This document shows positions 24,269-32,691 of a stretch of DNA of 64,000 nucleotides, in pieces. The stretch is taken from positions 1 to 64,000 of the forward strand of contig NZ_RQJW01000007.1 in NCBI RefSeq assembly GCF_004028635.1, written 5' to 3'. Both the position numbers and the translations under genes were made by a program. The stretch comes from Streptomyces cyaneus. GTDB taxonomy: Bacteria > Actinomycetota > Actinomycetes > Streptomycetales > Streptomycetaceae. How positions within the stretch are numbered: position 1 is the stretch's first letter; every line of letters begins with the position of its first letter. The notes beneath the pieces are model-generated. The model saw only the letters and a program-made list of their open reading frames with translations, was not told the origin of the DNA and searched no databases.

Positions 24269-25204
24269 ATGACTGCGCCCACGAAACCCCCGCACAGCCA
24301 CCGCGCCGACGCCGGCTCGGACGTCCCCCTCGCTCAGCCTCTGCAAGAAACCGTCATCGACTGGTTCGACGAGAACGCCCGCGACCTCCCCTGGCGGCGC
24401 CCCGAGGCCGGCCCCTGGGGGGTGATGGTCAGTGAGTTCATGCTGCAGCAGACGCCCGTGAACCGCGTCCTGCCCATCTACGAACAGTGGCTCGCCCGCT
24501 GGCCCCGCCCCGCCGACCTGGCCAAGGAGGCCCCCGGCGAGGCCGTGCGCGCCTGGGGCCGGCTCGGCTACCCGCGCCGCGCGCTGCGGCTGCACGGCGC
24601 CGCCGTCGCCATAGCGGAACGGCACGGCGGGGACGTACCGACCGACCACGCCCAGCTCCTCGCGCTGCCCGGCATCGGCGAGTACACGGCGGCCGCGGTG
24701 GCCTCCTTCGCGTACGGGCAGCGGCACCCCGTACTGGACACCAACGTCCGCCGGGTCTTCGCCCGTGCCGTCACCGGCGTGCAGTACCCGCCGAACGCCA
24801 CCACCGCCGCCGAGCGCAAGCTCGCCCGCACCCTGCTCCCCGACGACGAGCGCACCGCCGCCCGCTGGGCCGCCGCCTCCATGGAACTCGGCGCGCTGGT
24901 GTGCACGGCGAAGAACGAGGCATGCCACCGCTGCCCGATCACCGCGCAGTGCGCCTGGCGGCTCGCGGGCAAACCCGAGCACGACGGTCCGCCGCGCCGC
25001 GGCCAGACGTACGCCGGCACCGACCGCCAGGTGCGCGGCAAGCTGCTCGCCGTACTCCGCGAGGCCCACGTGCCCGTCCCGCAGGCGGCGCTCGACCGCG
25101 TGTGGCACGAGCGGGTGCAGCGCGCCCGTGCGCTGGACGGCCTTGTCGCGGACGGTCTGGTGGAGCCGCTGCCGGACGGGATGTACCGACTGCCGCTGAC
25201 CTGA
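24269..25204 (+). CDS. mutY: A/G-specific adenine glycosylase
   Basis: 311-aa base-excision repair enzyme that removes adenine opposite 8-oxoguanine. The catalytic Glu lies in SEFMLQQTPVNRVL (about residue 56), the helix-hairpin-helix is LPGIGEYTAAAV, and the catalytic Asp is in PVLDTNVRRVFAR. The 4Fe-4S loop is C-x6-C-x2-C-x5-C (CTAKNEACHRCPITAQC, from about residue 212). The C-terminus is short and lacks the NUDIX-like 8-oxoG recognition domain of longer MutY proteins, as usual in actinobacteria. The ATG at 24269 follows GGAAGGCC. The upstream 24150-24235 region is a CCACCACACC-rich repeat tract. Confidence 0.95.
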   Translation: MTAPTKPPHSHRADAGSDVPLAQPLQETVIDWFDENARDLPWRRPEAGPWGVMVSEFMLQQTPVNRVLPIYEQWLARWPRPADLAKEAPGEAVRAWGRLGYPRRALRLHGAAVAIAERHGGDVPTDHAQLLALPGIGEYTAAAVASFAYGQRHPVLDTNVRRVFARAVTGVQYPPNATTAAERKLARTLLPDDERTAARWAAASMELGALVCTAKNEACHRCPITAQCAWRLAGKPEHDGPPRRGQTYAGTDRQVRGKLLAVLREAHVPVPQAALDRVWHERVQRARALDGLVADGLVEPLPDGMYRLPLT

Positions 25205-25214
25205 TGCACGCCCT

Positions 25215-25230
25215 GGCCGGCAAGCCGGCC
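25215..25230 (+). terminator. Hairpin after mutY
   Basis: GGCCGG CAAG CCGGCC, a 6-bp GC stem with a 4-nt loop about 10 bases after the mutY stop. No T-tract, so weak evidence. Confidence 0.4.
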
Positions 25231-25546
25231 TGACGCACAGTCACATCACAGCCGTGGGGCCTCTGCAACACACAACACGCGGCAGTCGCAGGGCCGCCGC
25301 GCGGCTATTACCCCACCAAATCACCCCATACCGACTCCAACCGATCGGCCGTTTTACCCCTTTCCTGATTCCGTTACACAACCGACGGACAGCCGAGCGC
25401 TAGCCGCAGGCTGCTTCGCACAGCGCCGTGACAACGCCTCCGTAGCTTCATTTCCGTACCCGACAGACGGGCACGACTACGAACCACAGGCAGTGAGACC
25501 GACGGCGAACGGGCCGGCCGGACACGGGGAATCGGAGGCGGTCAAC
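25231..25546. other. sigE operon upstream region
   Basis: 316 bp with no gene. It is locally less GC-rich (around 25300-25390: GTTTTACCCCTTTCC, GATTCCGTTACAC) than its surroundings, as expected for a regulated promoter. In S. coelicolor sigE is transcribed from a single CseB-dependent promoter; I could not fix -10/-35 elements or the CseB site by eye. GGAGGCGGTCAAC immediately before 25547 is the sigE ribosome site. Confidence 0.55.
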
Positions 25547-26086
25547 ATGGCGCAGGGAGAGGTGCTCGAGTTCGAGGAGTACGTCCGTACCCGGCAGGAC
25601 GCGCTGCTGCGCAGCGCCCGCCGACTGGTCCCGGACCCGGTGGACGCCCAGGACCTGCTGCAGACGGCGCTGGTGCGGACGTACCACCGCTGGGACGGCA
25701 TCGCGGACAAGCGGCTCGCGGACGCCTACCTGCGCCGCGTCATGATCAACACGCGCACCGAGTGGTGGCGGGCCCGCAAGCTGGAGGAGGTGCCGACCGA
25801 GCAGCTCCCGGACGCCTCGGTCGACGACTCCACCGAGCAGCATGCCGACCGCGCCCTACTGATGGACATCATGAAGGTTCTGGCACCGAAGCAGCGCAGT
25901 GTCGTAGTGCTGCGACACTGGGAGCAGATGTCCACGGAGGAGACGGCCGCCGCCCTCGGCATGTCGGCCGGAACGGTCAAGAGCACGCTGCACCGGGCGC
26001 TCGCCCGGCTCCGCGAGGAGCTGGAGAGCCGCGATCTGGACGCACGCGCGCTGGAGCGTGAGGAGCGGGAGCGTTGCGCGGCCTAG
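25547..26086 (+). CDS. sigE: ECF RNA polymerase sigma factor SigE
   Basis: 179-aa extracytoplasmic-function sigma factor. Region 2 is LRSARRLVPDPVDAQDLLQTALVRTYHRW ... AYLRRVMINTRTEWWR; region 4 is LAPKQRSVVVLRHWEQMSTEETAAALGMSAGTVKSTLHRALARLREEL. It directs transcription of cell-envelope stress genes. There is no anti-sigma gene next to it; instead cseA, cseB and cseC follow, the known Streptomyces arrangement in which CseBC controls sigE transcription. GGAGG 8 nt before the ATG at 25547 fixes the start. The stop overlaps the cseA start by about 13 bp. A sigma-E-like promoter motif also precedes the MprF-like gene at 59936. Confidence 0.96.
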   Translation: MAQGEVLEFEEYVRTRQDALLRSARRLVPDPVDAQDLLQTALVRTYHRWDGIADKRLADAYLRRVMINTRTEWWRARKLEEVPTEQLPDASVDDSTEQHADRALLMDIMKVLAPKQRSVVVLRHWEQMSTEETAAALGMSAGTVKSTLHRALARLREELESRDLDARALEREERERCAA

Positions 26087-26832
26087 GCACGACAGCGGGC
26101 GGCACCGGGCGCCCGGGCAGGACCGGGCACACGGACAACGGTGACAGAGGCACGGACGGGGATTCCGAGGACGTCGGCCCCGCCCGCCCCGGGCCCGCAC
26201 CCGCCCGGGGGACCTTGCAGGCGGCGTTCACGGCGGTGGCCGTGGTCGTCGCCCTCGCCCTTTTCGCCTCCGCGTGCGCCACCGGCGGCACCGGCGCCCG
26301 CGACGAGGGGCCGGCGCACGACGCGGCGGGCGGCTCGGCCGTCTCGGCGTCGCTCGCGGCATCTCCCTCCGCCTCGGCCGCCCCGGACCCGGCGGAGGCC
26401 GTCCGCCTGGTCAAGGCGGACCCCAAGGTCTCGGCGGAGGTCAAGCGCGAGCTGAAGCCGTGCGTGTCCGACGACTATCCCGTCGACGTGTCCTACGGCG
26501 ATCTGACCGGCGGCCCGGCGGACGACATCGTGATCAACGTCCTGTCCTGCGGCGACGAGATCAGCGTCGCCTCGTACGTGTACCGCGAGCAGCGCGGCGC
26601 CTACCGCAATGTCTTCAAGGCCGAGGAGCCGCCGGTCTACGCGGAGATCGACCGCGGTCTGCTGGTGGTGACCAAGCAGGTGTACGCCAAGGACGACGCG
26701 CTGTCGAACCCGTCCAGCGAGTACGTGATCCAATACCTGTGGACCTCCGACCGCTTCGTCCAGAAGCACCGCTGGCGCACCGACTACGGCACCCTCGGTG
26801 GCGGTGACGAGTCGGCGGCGCCCGACAGCTGA
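26074..26832 (+). CDS. cseA: CseA lipoprotein, negative modulator of the SigE system
   Basis: 252 aa if translated from the TTG at 26074, which overlaps the end of sigE. A Gly/Asp/Pro-rich N-terminus precedes a hydrophobic segment and lipobox-like ALFASACATGG, so the mature protein would be lipidated at Cys outside the membrane. The outer domain has two cysteines (LKPCVSDDY, VLSCGDEI). In S. coelicolor CseA is a lipoprotein that dampens sigE expression, probably by acting on the sensor CseC. The start is uncertain; a TTG at about 26212 just before the hydrophobic segment is an alternative. Identity rests mainly on position between sigE and cseB. Confidence 0.85.
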   Translation: MRGLGTTAGGTGRPGRTGHTDNGDRGTDGDSEDVGPARPGPAPARGTLQAAFTAVAVVVALALFASACATGGTGARDEGPAHDAAGGSAVSASLAASPSASAAPDPAEAVRLVKADPKVSAEVKRELKPCVSDDYPVDVSYGDLTGGPADDIVINVLSCGDEISVASYVYREQRGAYRNVFKAEEPPVYAEIDRGLLVVTKQVYAKDDALSNPSSEYVIQYLWTSDRFVQKHRWRTDYGTLGGGDESAAPDS

Positions 26833-26970
26833 GGGCCGTCCGCGACAGCGGTGAACGCATCGGCCGGTCCACGCGTCCCCCAAGTGGACACGCACGACGC
26901 ACCCCCGAGTACACACGGCATACGGCATACCGCACACGACACACGGCATACGAGGACTGAGAGCACCGGG

Positions 26971-27675
26971 ATGGCAGACCAGACCCACGTTCTGTTCGTC
27001 GAGGACGACGACGTCATCCGCGAGGCCACCCAGCTCGCCCTGGAGCGGGACGGCTTCGCGGTCACCGCCATGCCCGACGGGCTGTCGGGCCTGGAGGCGT
27101 TCCGGGCGGACCGGCCGGACATCGCGTTGCTGGACGTCATGGTCCCGGGACTGGACGGCGTCAGCCTGTGCCGCCGTATCCGTGACGAGTCGACCGTGCC
27201 GGTGATCATGCTCTCGGCGCGCGCGGACTCGATCGACGTGGTGCTGGGCCTGGAGGCGGGCGCGGACGACTACGTGACCAAGCCGTTCGACGGTGCCGTG
27301 CTGGTCGCGCGGATCCGCGCCGTGCTGCGCCGCTTCGGGCACGCCGGCCGCGACGACCGGGCGGACGACGCCGGATCGGCGGCCACCGGCGGGGTGCTGA
27401 CCTTCGGCGATCTGGAGATCGACACCGAGGGCATGGAGGTGCGCAGGGCCGGGCAGCCGGTGGCGCTCACGCCGACCGAGATGCGACTGCTGCTGGAGTT
27501 CTCCTCCGCGCCGGGCACGGTGCTGTCGCGGGACAAGCTGCTGGAGCGCGTGTGGGACTACGGCTGGGGCGGGGACACCCGTGTCGTCGACGTCCATGTG
27601 CAGCGGCTGCGGCAGAAGATCGGCCAGGACCGCGTCGAGACGGTCCGCGGCTTCGGCTACAAGTTGAAGGCCTGA
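26971..27675 (+). CDS. cseB: Response regulator CseB (OmpR family)
   Basis: 234 aa. The receiver domain has acidic VEDDDV, phospho-Asp in IALLDVMVPGLDG (about residue 54) and Lys in DDYVTKPFDG; the winged helix C-terminal domain includes LTPTEMRLLLEFSSAPG and the recognition helix DTRVVDVHVQRLRQKIG. It activates sigE transcription when phosphorylated by CseC. The ATG at 26971 is preferred by alignment with the known 234-residue protein. The 138-bp gap after cseA contains repeated ACGGCATAC units but no terminator. cseC follows 11 bp after the stop. Confidence 0.96.
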   Translation: MADQTHVLFVEDDDVIREATQLALERDGFAVTAMPDGLSGLEAFRADRPDIALLDVMVPGLDGVSLCRRIRDESTVPVIMLSARADSIDVVLGLEAGADDYVTKPFDGAVLVARIRAVLRRFGHAGRDDRADDAGSAATGGVLTFGDLEIDTEGMEVRRAGQPVALTPTEMRLLLEFSSAPGTVLSRDKLLERVWDYGWGGDTRVVDVHVQRLRQKIGQDRVETVRGFGYKLKA

Positions 27676-27686
27676 GCGGGGCGGGC

Positions 27687-29117
27687 ATGAGGGGGACGTT
27701 TCGACAGCCGGCCGCGTCAGGCGCCGGGCACTCGGGCCTCACTGACTCGACGGACATCGCGGGCCAGGCCGTGATCGGCCGTACGGGCACGCGCGCGAGC
27801 AGACGCATGGGCAGCCGGGTCGCCATTCGTACGGGTCTGAGATGGAAGCTGAGCGCGGCGATCGCGCTGGTCGGTGCGCTCGTGGCGATCGTGCTGAGCC
27901 TGGTCGTGCACAACCAGGCCCGGGTATCGATGCTGGACAGCGCGCGCGACCTCGCCGACGAGCGCATCCAGATCGCCCAGCGCAGCTACGAGCAGTCCAA
28001 GCGGCTGAACTTCCCCAACGCCACGATCGACGACCCGGAGCTGCCGGCGGCGCTGCGGGAGAGGGTCGAGGAGGGTCGGCGGGCGACGTACGTGACCGAC
28101 ACACCGAGCGGTGCGCCGGACATCTGGGCGGCCGTGCCACTCAACAACGGGCATGTGCTGTCGCTGCGCAGCGGCTTCACCGATCGCAGCGATCACATCC
28201 TCAACCGCCTCGACCAGGCCATGATCATCGGCTCCATCTCGGTCGTCCTCGGCGGCAGCGCGCTCGGCGTGCTCATCGGCGGGCAGCTGTCGCGCCGGCT
28301 GCGCAAGGCCGCGGCCGCGGCGAACCAGGTCGCGAGCGGCGAGCCGGACGTGCGGGTGCGGGACGCCATCGGGGGTGTCGTACGGGACGAGACCGACGAT
28401 CTGGCGAGCGCGGTGGACGCCATGGCGGACGCGCTGCAGCAGCGGCTGGAGGCGGAACGCCGGGTCACGGCGGACATCGCGCACGAACTGCGCACCCCGG
28501 TGACGGGACTCCTGACGGCGGCCGAACTCCTGCCCCCCGGCCGACCCACCGAACTGGTCCTGGACCGGGCGAAGGCCATGCGTACGCTCGTCGAGGACGT
28601 CCTGGAGGTGGCCCGCCTGGACAGTGCCTCGGAGCGGGCCGAGTTGCAGGACATCATGCTGGGCGAGTTCGTCAGCCGGCGGGTCGCGGCGAAGGACCCC
28701 GCCATCGAGGTGCGGGTCGTCCACGAGTCGGCGGTCACGACCGACCCGCGGCGCCTGGAGCGGGTGCTGTTCAACCTGCTGGCGAACGCTGCGCGGCACG
28801 CCAGGCCGCCGATCGAGGTCACCGTCGAGGGCCGGGTCATCCGGGTCCGCGACCACGGCCCCGGTTTCCCCGAGGACCTGCTCGCCGACGGTCCCAGCCG
28901 CTTCCGCACCGGCAGCAGTGACCGCTCGGGCCACGGCCACGGCCTCGGCCTGACGATCGCGGCAGGTCAGGCCCGGGTCCTCGGCGCCCGCCTGACCTTC
29001 CGCAACATCCGCCCGGCGGGCGCCCCGGAGCATGTTCCGGCGGAGGGCGCGGTGGCCGTCCTCTGGCTCCCGGAGCACGCGCCCACGAACACCGGGAGCT
29101 ACCCGATGCTGCCGTGA
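27687..29117 (+). CDS. cseC: Sensor histidine kinase CseC
   Basis: 476 aa. Two membrane segments (about residues 56-77 and 168-192) bracket an outer sensor region of about 90 residues; a HAMP-like linker (RLRKAAAAANQVASGEPDVRVRD) leads to the phospho-His helix TADIAHELRTPVTGLL, N-box VLFNLLANAARHA and G-boxes VRDHGPGF and GHGHGLGLTIA. It senses cell-wall damage, for example by cell-wall antibiotics, and activates CseB. The ATG at 27687 is the first after cseB; an internal ATG (MGSRVAIRTG) just before the first membrane segment is possible. A hairpin shared with the convergent gene ends the operon. Confidence 0.94.
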   Translation: MRGTFRQPAASGAGHSGLTDSTDIAGQAVIGRTGTRASRRMGSRVAIRTGLRWKLSAAIALVGALVAIVLSLVVHNQARVSMLDSARDLADERIQIAQRSYEQSKRLNFPNATIDDPELPAALRERVEEGRRATYVTDTPSGAPDIWAAVPLNNGHVLSLRSGFTDRSDHILNRLDQAMIIGSISVVLGGSALGVLIGGQLSRRLRKAAAAANQVASGEPDVRVRDAIGGVVRDETDDLASAVDAMADALQQRLEAERRVTADIAHELRTPVTGLLTAAELLPPGRPTELVLDRAKAMRTLVEDVLEVARLDSASERAELQDIMLGEFVSRRVAAKDPAIEVRVVHESAVTTDPRRLERVLFNLLANAARHARPPIEVTVEGRVIRVRDHGPGFPEDLLADGPSRFRTGSSDRSGHGHGLGLTIAAGQARVLGARLTFRNIRPAGAPEHVPAEGAVAVLWLPEHAPTNTGSYPMLP

Positions 29118-29145
29118 GCCCCTCACGGGTCTGCCGAGGGGCTCA
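29115..29145. terminator. Bidirectional hairpin sharing both stop codons (cseC / VOC gene)
   Basis: TGAGCCCCTC (29115-29124) and GAGGGGCTCA (29136-29145) form a perfect 10-bp stem with an 11-nt loop. The outer TGA is the cseC stop and the outer TCA is the complement of the VOC gene stop. Confidence 0.75.
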
Positions 29146-29577
29146 CCCGAACGACTTCGAGAAGTCGAGCTCCTCACTCCGCTCGGTCAGCGAGTACCAG
29201 TTGCCGTTGTCGTCGCGGAAGATCGCCTCGATGCCGTACGGCCGCTCCTGGGGCTCCTGGATGAACTCCACCCCGCGCGCCCTGAAGGTCTCGTAGTCCC
29301 CCCGGCAGTCATCGGTCCGGAACGCCCCCGCCCCGATGACCCCCTTCCCCACCAGCGTCTTCAGCGCCGCGGAGGACTCGGGGTCGAGCCCCGGCCCATC
29401 CAGACTCATCAGCGCGAGCTCGACATCGGGCTGGTCCTTGGCGCCCACGGTGACCCACCGCATCTCGCCCATGGAGAGGTCGTTCCGCACCTCGAAGCCG
29501 ATCTTCTCGGTGAAGAACGCCTTGGTGCGCTGCTGGTCAAACGTCCATACGGTGGTGATGCCGAGGCCCTTGATCAT
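29143..29577 (-). CDS. VOC (glyoxalase/bleomycin-resistance-like) superfamily protein
   Basis: 144 aa, one VOC domain of two beta-alpha-beta-beta-beta modules: ITTVWTFDQQRTKAFFTEKIGF, WVTVGAKDQPDVELALMS, then GAFRTDDCRGDYETFRARGVEF and AIFRDDNGNWYSLTER. The terminal Glu/His positions are partly kept; the reaction is unknown (lactoylglutathione lyase, dioxygenase or antibiotic binding). The ATG at 29577 is preceded by GGGAG 9 nt upstream. An AraC-type regulator lies 65 bp upstream on the same strand, a common pairing in actinomycetes that suggests co-transcription. Confidence 0.88.
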   Translation of the reverse strand: MIKGLGITTVWTFDQQRTKAFFTEKIGFEVRNDLSMGEMRWVTVGAKDQPDVELALMSLDGPGLDPESSAALKTLVGKGVIGAGAFRTDDCRGDYETFRARGVEFIQEPQERPYGIEAIFRDDNGNWYSLTERSEELDFSKSFG

Positions 29578-29642
29578 GACGCTGCTCTCCCGTGCTCTGG
29601 CTTGCTTGTCGTTCCTCTCCGTCACGGTAGGCAGGGGCGCGG

Positions 29643-30089
29643 TCAGCACGCTTCTCCAGAGTTGCTCTCCTGCGCGTGCGCCTCTCCCCCACCCTCGCGC
29701 CGCCGAAAACCCCCGGCCCACAACATCGCGTAGCACCCCGGTATCAACGCGGCCCCGCGCCCGACGTGCTTCTCCCGGTACTCGGTCGGCGTCATCCCGG
29801 TCCGCGCCTTGAACTTCGCCGAGAACGTACCGAGGCTGCTGAACCCGACCAGATGGCAGATCTCCGTCACGGTCAGATTGGCGCCCCGCAGATACTCCTC
29901 GGCCCGCTCGATCCGCCGATGCGTCAGATACTGCCCCGGCGTCTGCCCATACGCCGCCTTGAAGGCCCGCACAAAGTGATACCGCGAGTACCCGGCATGC
30001 GCGGCAACGGCATCCAGGTCGAGCCCGGGATCGGCCCAGTCCCGATCCATGGCGTCCTTAGCCAGCCGCAACTGCCGCACCTTGCCCAT
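29643..30089 (-). CDS. AraC family transcriptional regulator (DNA-binding domain only)
   Basis: About 148 aa from ATG 30089 (MGKVRQLRLAKDAMDRDW). It consists of the double helix-turn-helix AraC domain: DLDAVAAHAGYSRYHFVRAFKAAYGQTPGQYLTHRRIERAEEYL and TVTEICHLVGFSSLGTFSAKFKARTGMTPTEYR. There is only a short tail and no ligand domain, so it is a stand-alone, SoxS/MarA-like size. In-frame GTG codons upstream (30113, 30125) are alternatives. It lies upstream of the VOC gene and likely regulates it. Confidence 0.88.
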   Translation of the reverse strand: MGKVRQLRLAKDAMDRDWADPGLDLDAVAAHAGYSRYHFVRAFKAAYGQTPGQYLTHRRIERAEEYLRGANLTVTEICHLVGFSSLGTFSAKFKARTGMTPTEYREKHVGRGAALIPGCYAMLWAGGFRRREGGGEAHAQESNSGEAC

Positions 30090-30182
30090 GCACCCGATGG
30101 TGACAGGCCCCACTGACAACGCCACGGGCTTCGCCTGAGAGCCTCACGGCGGCGGTCGCTTCCTGGCGCCGGTCCAGGCATT

Positions 30183-30273
30183 CCAGCCCGTCCGGCGTTT
30201 GAGGACGAGGCCGTTCAGGCCGACGGGGGTCCAGGGGGCGGAGCCCCCTGGCGGGGTCGAAGGGGCGGAGCCC
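30183..30273 (+). repeat. Dispersed GC-rich intergenic repeat, copy 2
   Basis: Starts CAGCCCGTCCGGCGTTTGAG, with the GGACGAGG module, a CCGTTCAGGCCGACGGGGG stretch and the palindromic CCAGGGGGCGGAGCCCCCTGG. It is the same module as at 12950-13028 and 41375-41465, here without the 150-bp structured element. Confidence 0.85.
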
Positions 30274-30310
30274 ATTCAAGGACGGGAAGGGTAGGGGCGG
30301 CGGGGGCGAA

Positions 30311-30352
30311 CAAAAAGGCAAGGCCCCCGGGGACAGAACACACCCGAGGGCC
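30311..30352 (-). terminator. Rho-independent terminator of the MFS exporter gene
   Basis: Minus-strand stem GGCCCTCGGG / CCCGGGGGCC (one T.G pair; plus-strand 30343-30352 and 30322-30331) followed by TTGCCTTTTTG. It lies 18 bp after the exporter stop. Confidence 0.8.
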
Positions 30353-30370
30353 CCGCACACACCGCCCAAC

Positions 30371-31963
30371 TCAGACGGCCTCCACCACCGCAACCTTGGC
30401 CGCAGAATCGTCCGCAGCCCCAGCATCCCCCTTAGGCCCCGCCCCCTTGAGCGGCACCTCCTTCACAAACACAGCCGCCAGCAAAGCCACCACAGCAACC
30501 ACGGCCCCCAGCAGAAACGCCGAATGCGTCCCAGCCGACACCGCATGCTGATACGCCTCCTTCACAGCGACCGGCAACCTCTCCAGACCCGCCGCATCCA
30601 GCTGCGCCGACTGCTCGGTCACCTTCGCCCCCAACGCCCCGCCCCGCTCGGCCATGACGTCCTGCACCCGGCTGTTGAACAGCGCCCCCATGATCGCGAC
30701 ACCGAACGACGACCCGAGCGTACGGAAGAGCGTGGTGGAGGAGGACGCGACACCCATGTCCTTCATCTCGACACTGTTCTGCGCGACCAGCATCGTGATC
30801 TGCATCAGACAGCCCATGCCGAGCCCGACCACGGCCATGTACACACCGGACGTGAACTGACTGGTCCCGGTGTCCATCAGCGACAGCAGATACAGCCCGA
30901 CGATCATCAGCACACTGCCGACGACGGGGAATGCCTTGTACCGCCCAGTGTTCGTGGTCACCCGCCCCGCGACCATCGAGGTGACCAGCATCGCCCCGAG
31001 CATCGGCAGCAACAGCAGCCCGGAGTTGGTGGCGGTGGCGCCCTGCACCGACTGCTGGTACAGCGGCAGGAACAACGTCGCCCCGAACATCACGAACCCG
31101 GTGATGAACCCGATCACCGACATCAGCGTGAAGTTCCGGCTGCGGAAGATGTGCAGCGGTACCACCGGCTCCGCCGCCTTGGTCTGCCAGAACACGAACC
31201 CGACGAGCGCCGCGACCCCGATCCCGATGAGCTCCATGATCACCGCGGACGTCCAGGCGTACTCCGTACCGCCCCACGTGGTGACCAGCACGATCGCGGT
31301 GATCCCCACGGTCAGCAGCGCCGCCCCCAGATAGTCGATCCGCGCCTGCGTCCGCTTCTTCGGCAGATGCAGCACGGCACTGATCGCGGCGAGCGCGACG
31401 ACGCCGAGCGGCAGGTTGATGTAGAAGGCCCAGCGCCAGCCCCAGTGGTCGGTGATGGTGCCCCCGACCAGCGGCCCGCCGATCATCGCGAGCGCCATCA
31501 CGCCGGCCATCATGCCCTGGTACTTGCCCCGCTCCCGCGGCGGAATCAGATCACCGATGATCGCCATGACGCCGACCATCAGACCACCGGCACCGAGCCC
31601 CTGCACCGCCCGGAACGCGATCAGCTGCCCCATGTCCTGGGCCATGCCGCTCAGCGCGGACCCGATCAGGAACAGCACGATCGACAACATGAAGACGCCC
31701 TTGCGCCCGTACATGTCGCCGAGCTTGCCCCACAGCGGAGTGGAGGCGGCGGTCGCCAGCGTGTACGCCGTCACGACCCACGAAAGATGCTCCAGACCGC
31801 CCAGATCACCCACGATCGTCGGCATCGCGGTGCCCACGATCATGTTGTCGAGCATCGCGAGCATCATCGTGATCATCAGCGCGAGCAGCACGACCCGTAC
31901 GCTCTTCGGCTGTTTCCCGCCCGGCTCCGCCGACTCCGACTCAACTGACTTTGTGTCCGCCAT
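30371..31963 (-). CDS. MFS drug exporter, DHA2 (EmrB/QacA) type
   Basis: 530 aa with 14 predicted membrane segments. Motif A is GKLGDMYGRKGVF, the antiporter motif C is GGPLVGGTITDHWGWRWAFYINLP, and the DHA2 N-terminal signature VVLLALMITMMLAMLDNMIVGTAMPTIVGDL is present. It exports a drug or endogenous metabolite by proton antiport across the cytoplasmic membrane. The ATG at 31963 is set by GGGGGAGTGGGAATC upstream. It is divergent from a TetR regulator gene, and the 127-bp gap holds a long inverted repeat, so repression with ligand-induced release is expected. Substrate unknown. Confidence 0.93.
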   Translation of the reverse strand: MADTKSVESESAEPGGKQPKSVRVVLLALMITMMLAMLDNMIVGTAMPTIVGDLGGLEHLSWVVTAYTLATAASTPLWGKLGDMYGRKGVFMLSIVLFLIGSALSGMAQDMGQLIAFRAVQGLGAGGLMVGVMAIIGDLIPPRERGKYQGMMAGVMALAMIGGPLVGGTITDHWGWRWAFYINLPLGVVALAAISAVLHLPKKRTQARIDYLGAALLTVGITAIVLVTTWGGTEYAWTSAVIMELIGIGVAALVGFVFWQTKAAEPVVPLHIFRSRNFTLMSVIGFITGFVMFGATLFLPLYQQSVQGATATNSGLLLLPMLGAMLVTSMVAGRVTTNTGRYKAFPVVGSVLMIVGLYLLSLMDTGTSQFTSGVYMAVVGLGMGCLMQITMLVAQNSVEMKDMGVASSSTTLFRTLGSSFGVAIMGALFNSRVQDVMAERGGALGAKVTEQSAQLDAAGLERLPVAVKEAYQHAVSAGTHSAFLLGAVVAVVALLAAVFVKEVPLKGAGPKGDAGAADDSAAKVAVVEAV

Positions 31964-31991
31964 GATTCCCACTCCCCCGGCCACTTGCTGC

Positions 31992-32064
31992 ACTTACTTG
32001 CCGCCCGGCTAGTTGTCTACACTCAGGGAAGGTAGGCGCGTAACTAGCCGGGCGTCAAGTAAGT
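31992..32064. promoter_or_regulatory. Double TetR-type operator between exporter and regulator genes
   Basis: Two 23-bp arms in inverse orientation, 31992-32014 and 32042-32064, match at 22 of 23 positions; their core CGCCCGGCTAGTT / AACTAGCCGGGCG is perfect over 13 bp. Each arm is itself an imperfect palindrome of the form ACTnGnCGnnCGnCnAGT, as expected for a TetR dimer site. One site lies about 30 bp before each divergent start, so both promoters are probably repressed. Confidence 0.85.
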
Positions 32065-32090
32065 TTTATGGAAAGCCGAGGAGTACGAGG

Positions 32091-32678
32091 ATGGGTGGCA
32101 CCATGGACGGCACCAAGCAGCGGCGCCGCGGGAACACCCGCCAGCGCATCCAGGACGTGGCCATCGAACTCTTCGCCGAGCAGGGCTACGAGAAGACCTC
32201 CCTGCGCGAGATCGCCGAGCGCCTGGAGGTCACGAAGGCGGCCCTGTACTACCACTTCAAGACCAAGGAAGAGATCATCGTCAGCCTCTTCGAGGACCTG
32301 ACACAGCCGATCGAGGACCTGATCGAGTGGGGCAGGCAGCAGCCGCACACACTCGAGACGAAGCACGACATCGTCCGCCGCTACAGCGAGGTCCTGACCG
32401 ACGCCGCCCCACTCTTCCGCTTCATGCAGGAGAACCAGGCGACGGTCCGTGAGCTGAGCATCGGCGAGATGTTCAAGAACCGCATGCTCGGCATGCGGGA
32501 CATCATCATCGACCCGGACGCCGACCTCGTCGACCAGGTCCGCTGCATCAGCGCCCTGTTCACGATGCACGCCGGGATGTTCGTCCTGAAGGACCTCGAA
32601 GGCGACCCCGAGGAGAAGCGCAAGGCCGTCCTCGAGGTCGCCACGGATCTGATCACCCAGGCGCACAAGGGCTCCTGA
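32091..32678 (+). CDS. TetR family repressor of the divergent exporter
   Basis: 195 aa. The N-terminal helix-turn-helix (about residues 12-58) reads RQRIQDVAIELFAEQGYEKTSLREIAERLEVTKAALYYHFKTKEEI; the C-terminal ligand domain is TetR_C-like with a MHAGMFVLKDLEGDPEE segment. The ATG at 32091 follows GAGGAGTACGAGG; the ATG at 32103 is an alternative. Position beside a divergent exporter and a double palindrome indicates a local, ligand-responsive repressor and autoregulator. Confidence 0.92.
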   Translation: MGGTMDGTKQRRRGNTRQRIQDVAIELFAEQGYEKTSLREIAERLEVTKAALYYHFKTKEEIIVSLFEDLTQPIEDLIEWGRQQPHTLETKHDIVRRYSEVLTDAAPLFRFMQENQATVRELSIGEMFKNRMLGMRDIIIDPDADLVDQVRCISALFTMHAGMFVLKDLEGDPEEKRKAVLEVATDLITQAHKGS

Positions 32679-32691
32679 GCGGCTCAGCGAC

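Noticed and set aside
25231..25546. Specific -35/-10 promoter and CseB site for sigE
   Set aside because: Candidate hexamers (for example TAGCTT near 25443) do not have a convincing partner at 16-19 bp; I leave the promoter unassigned.
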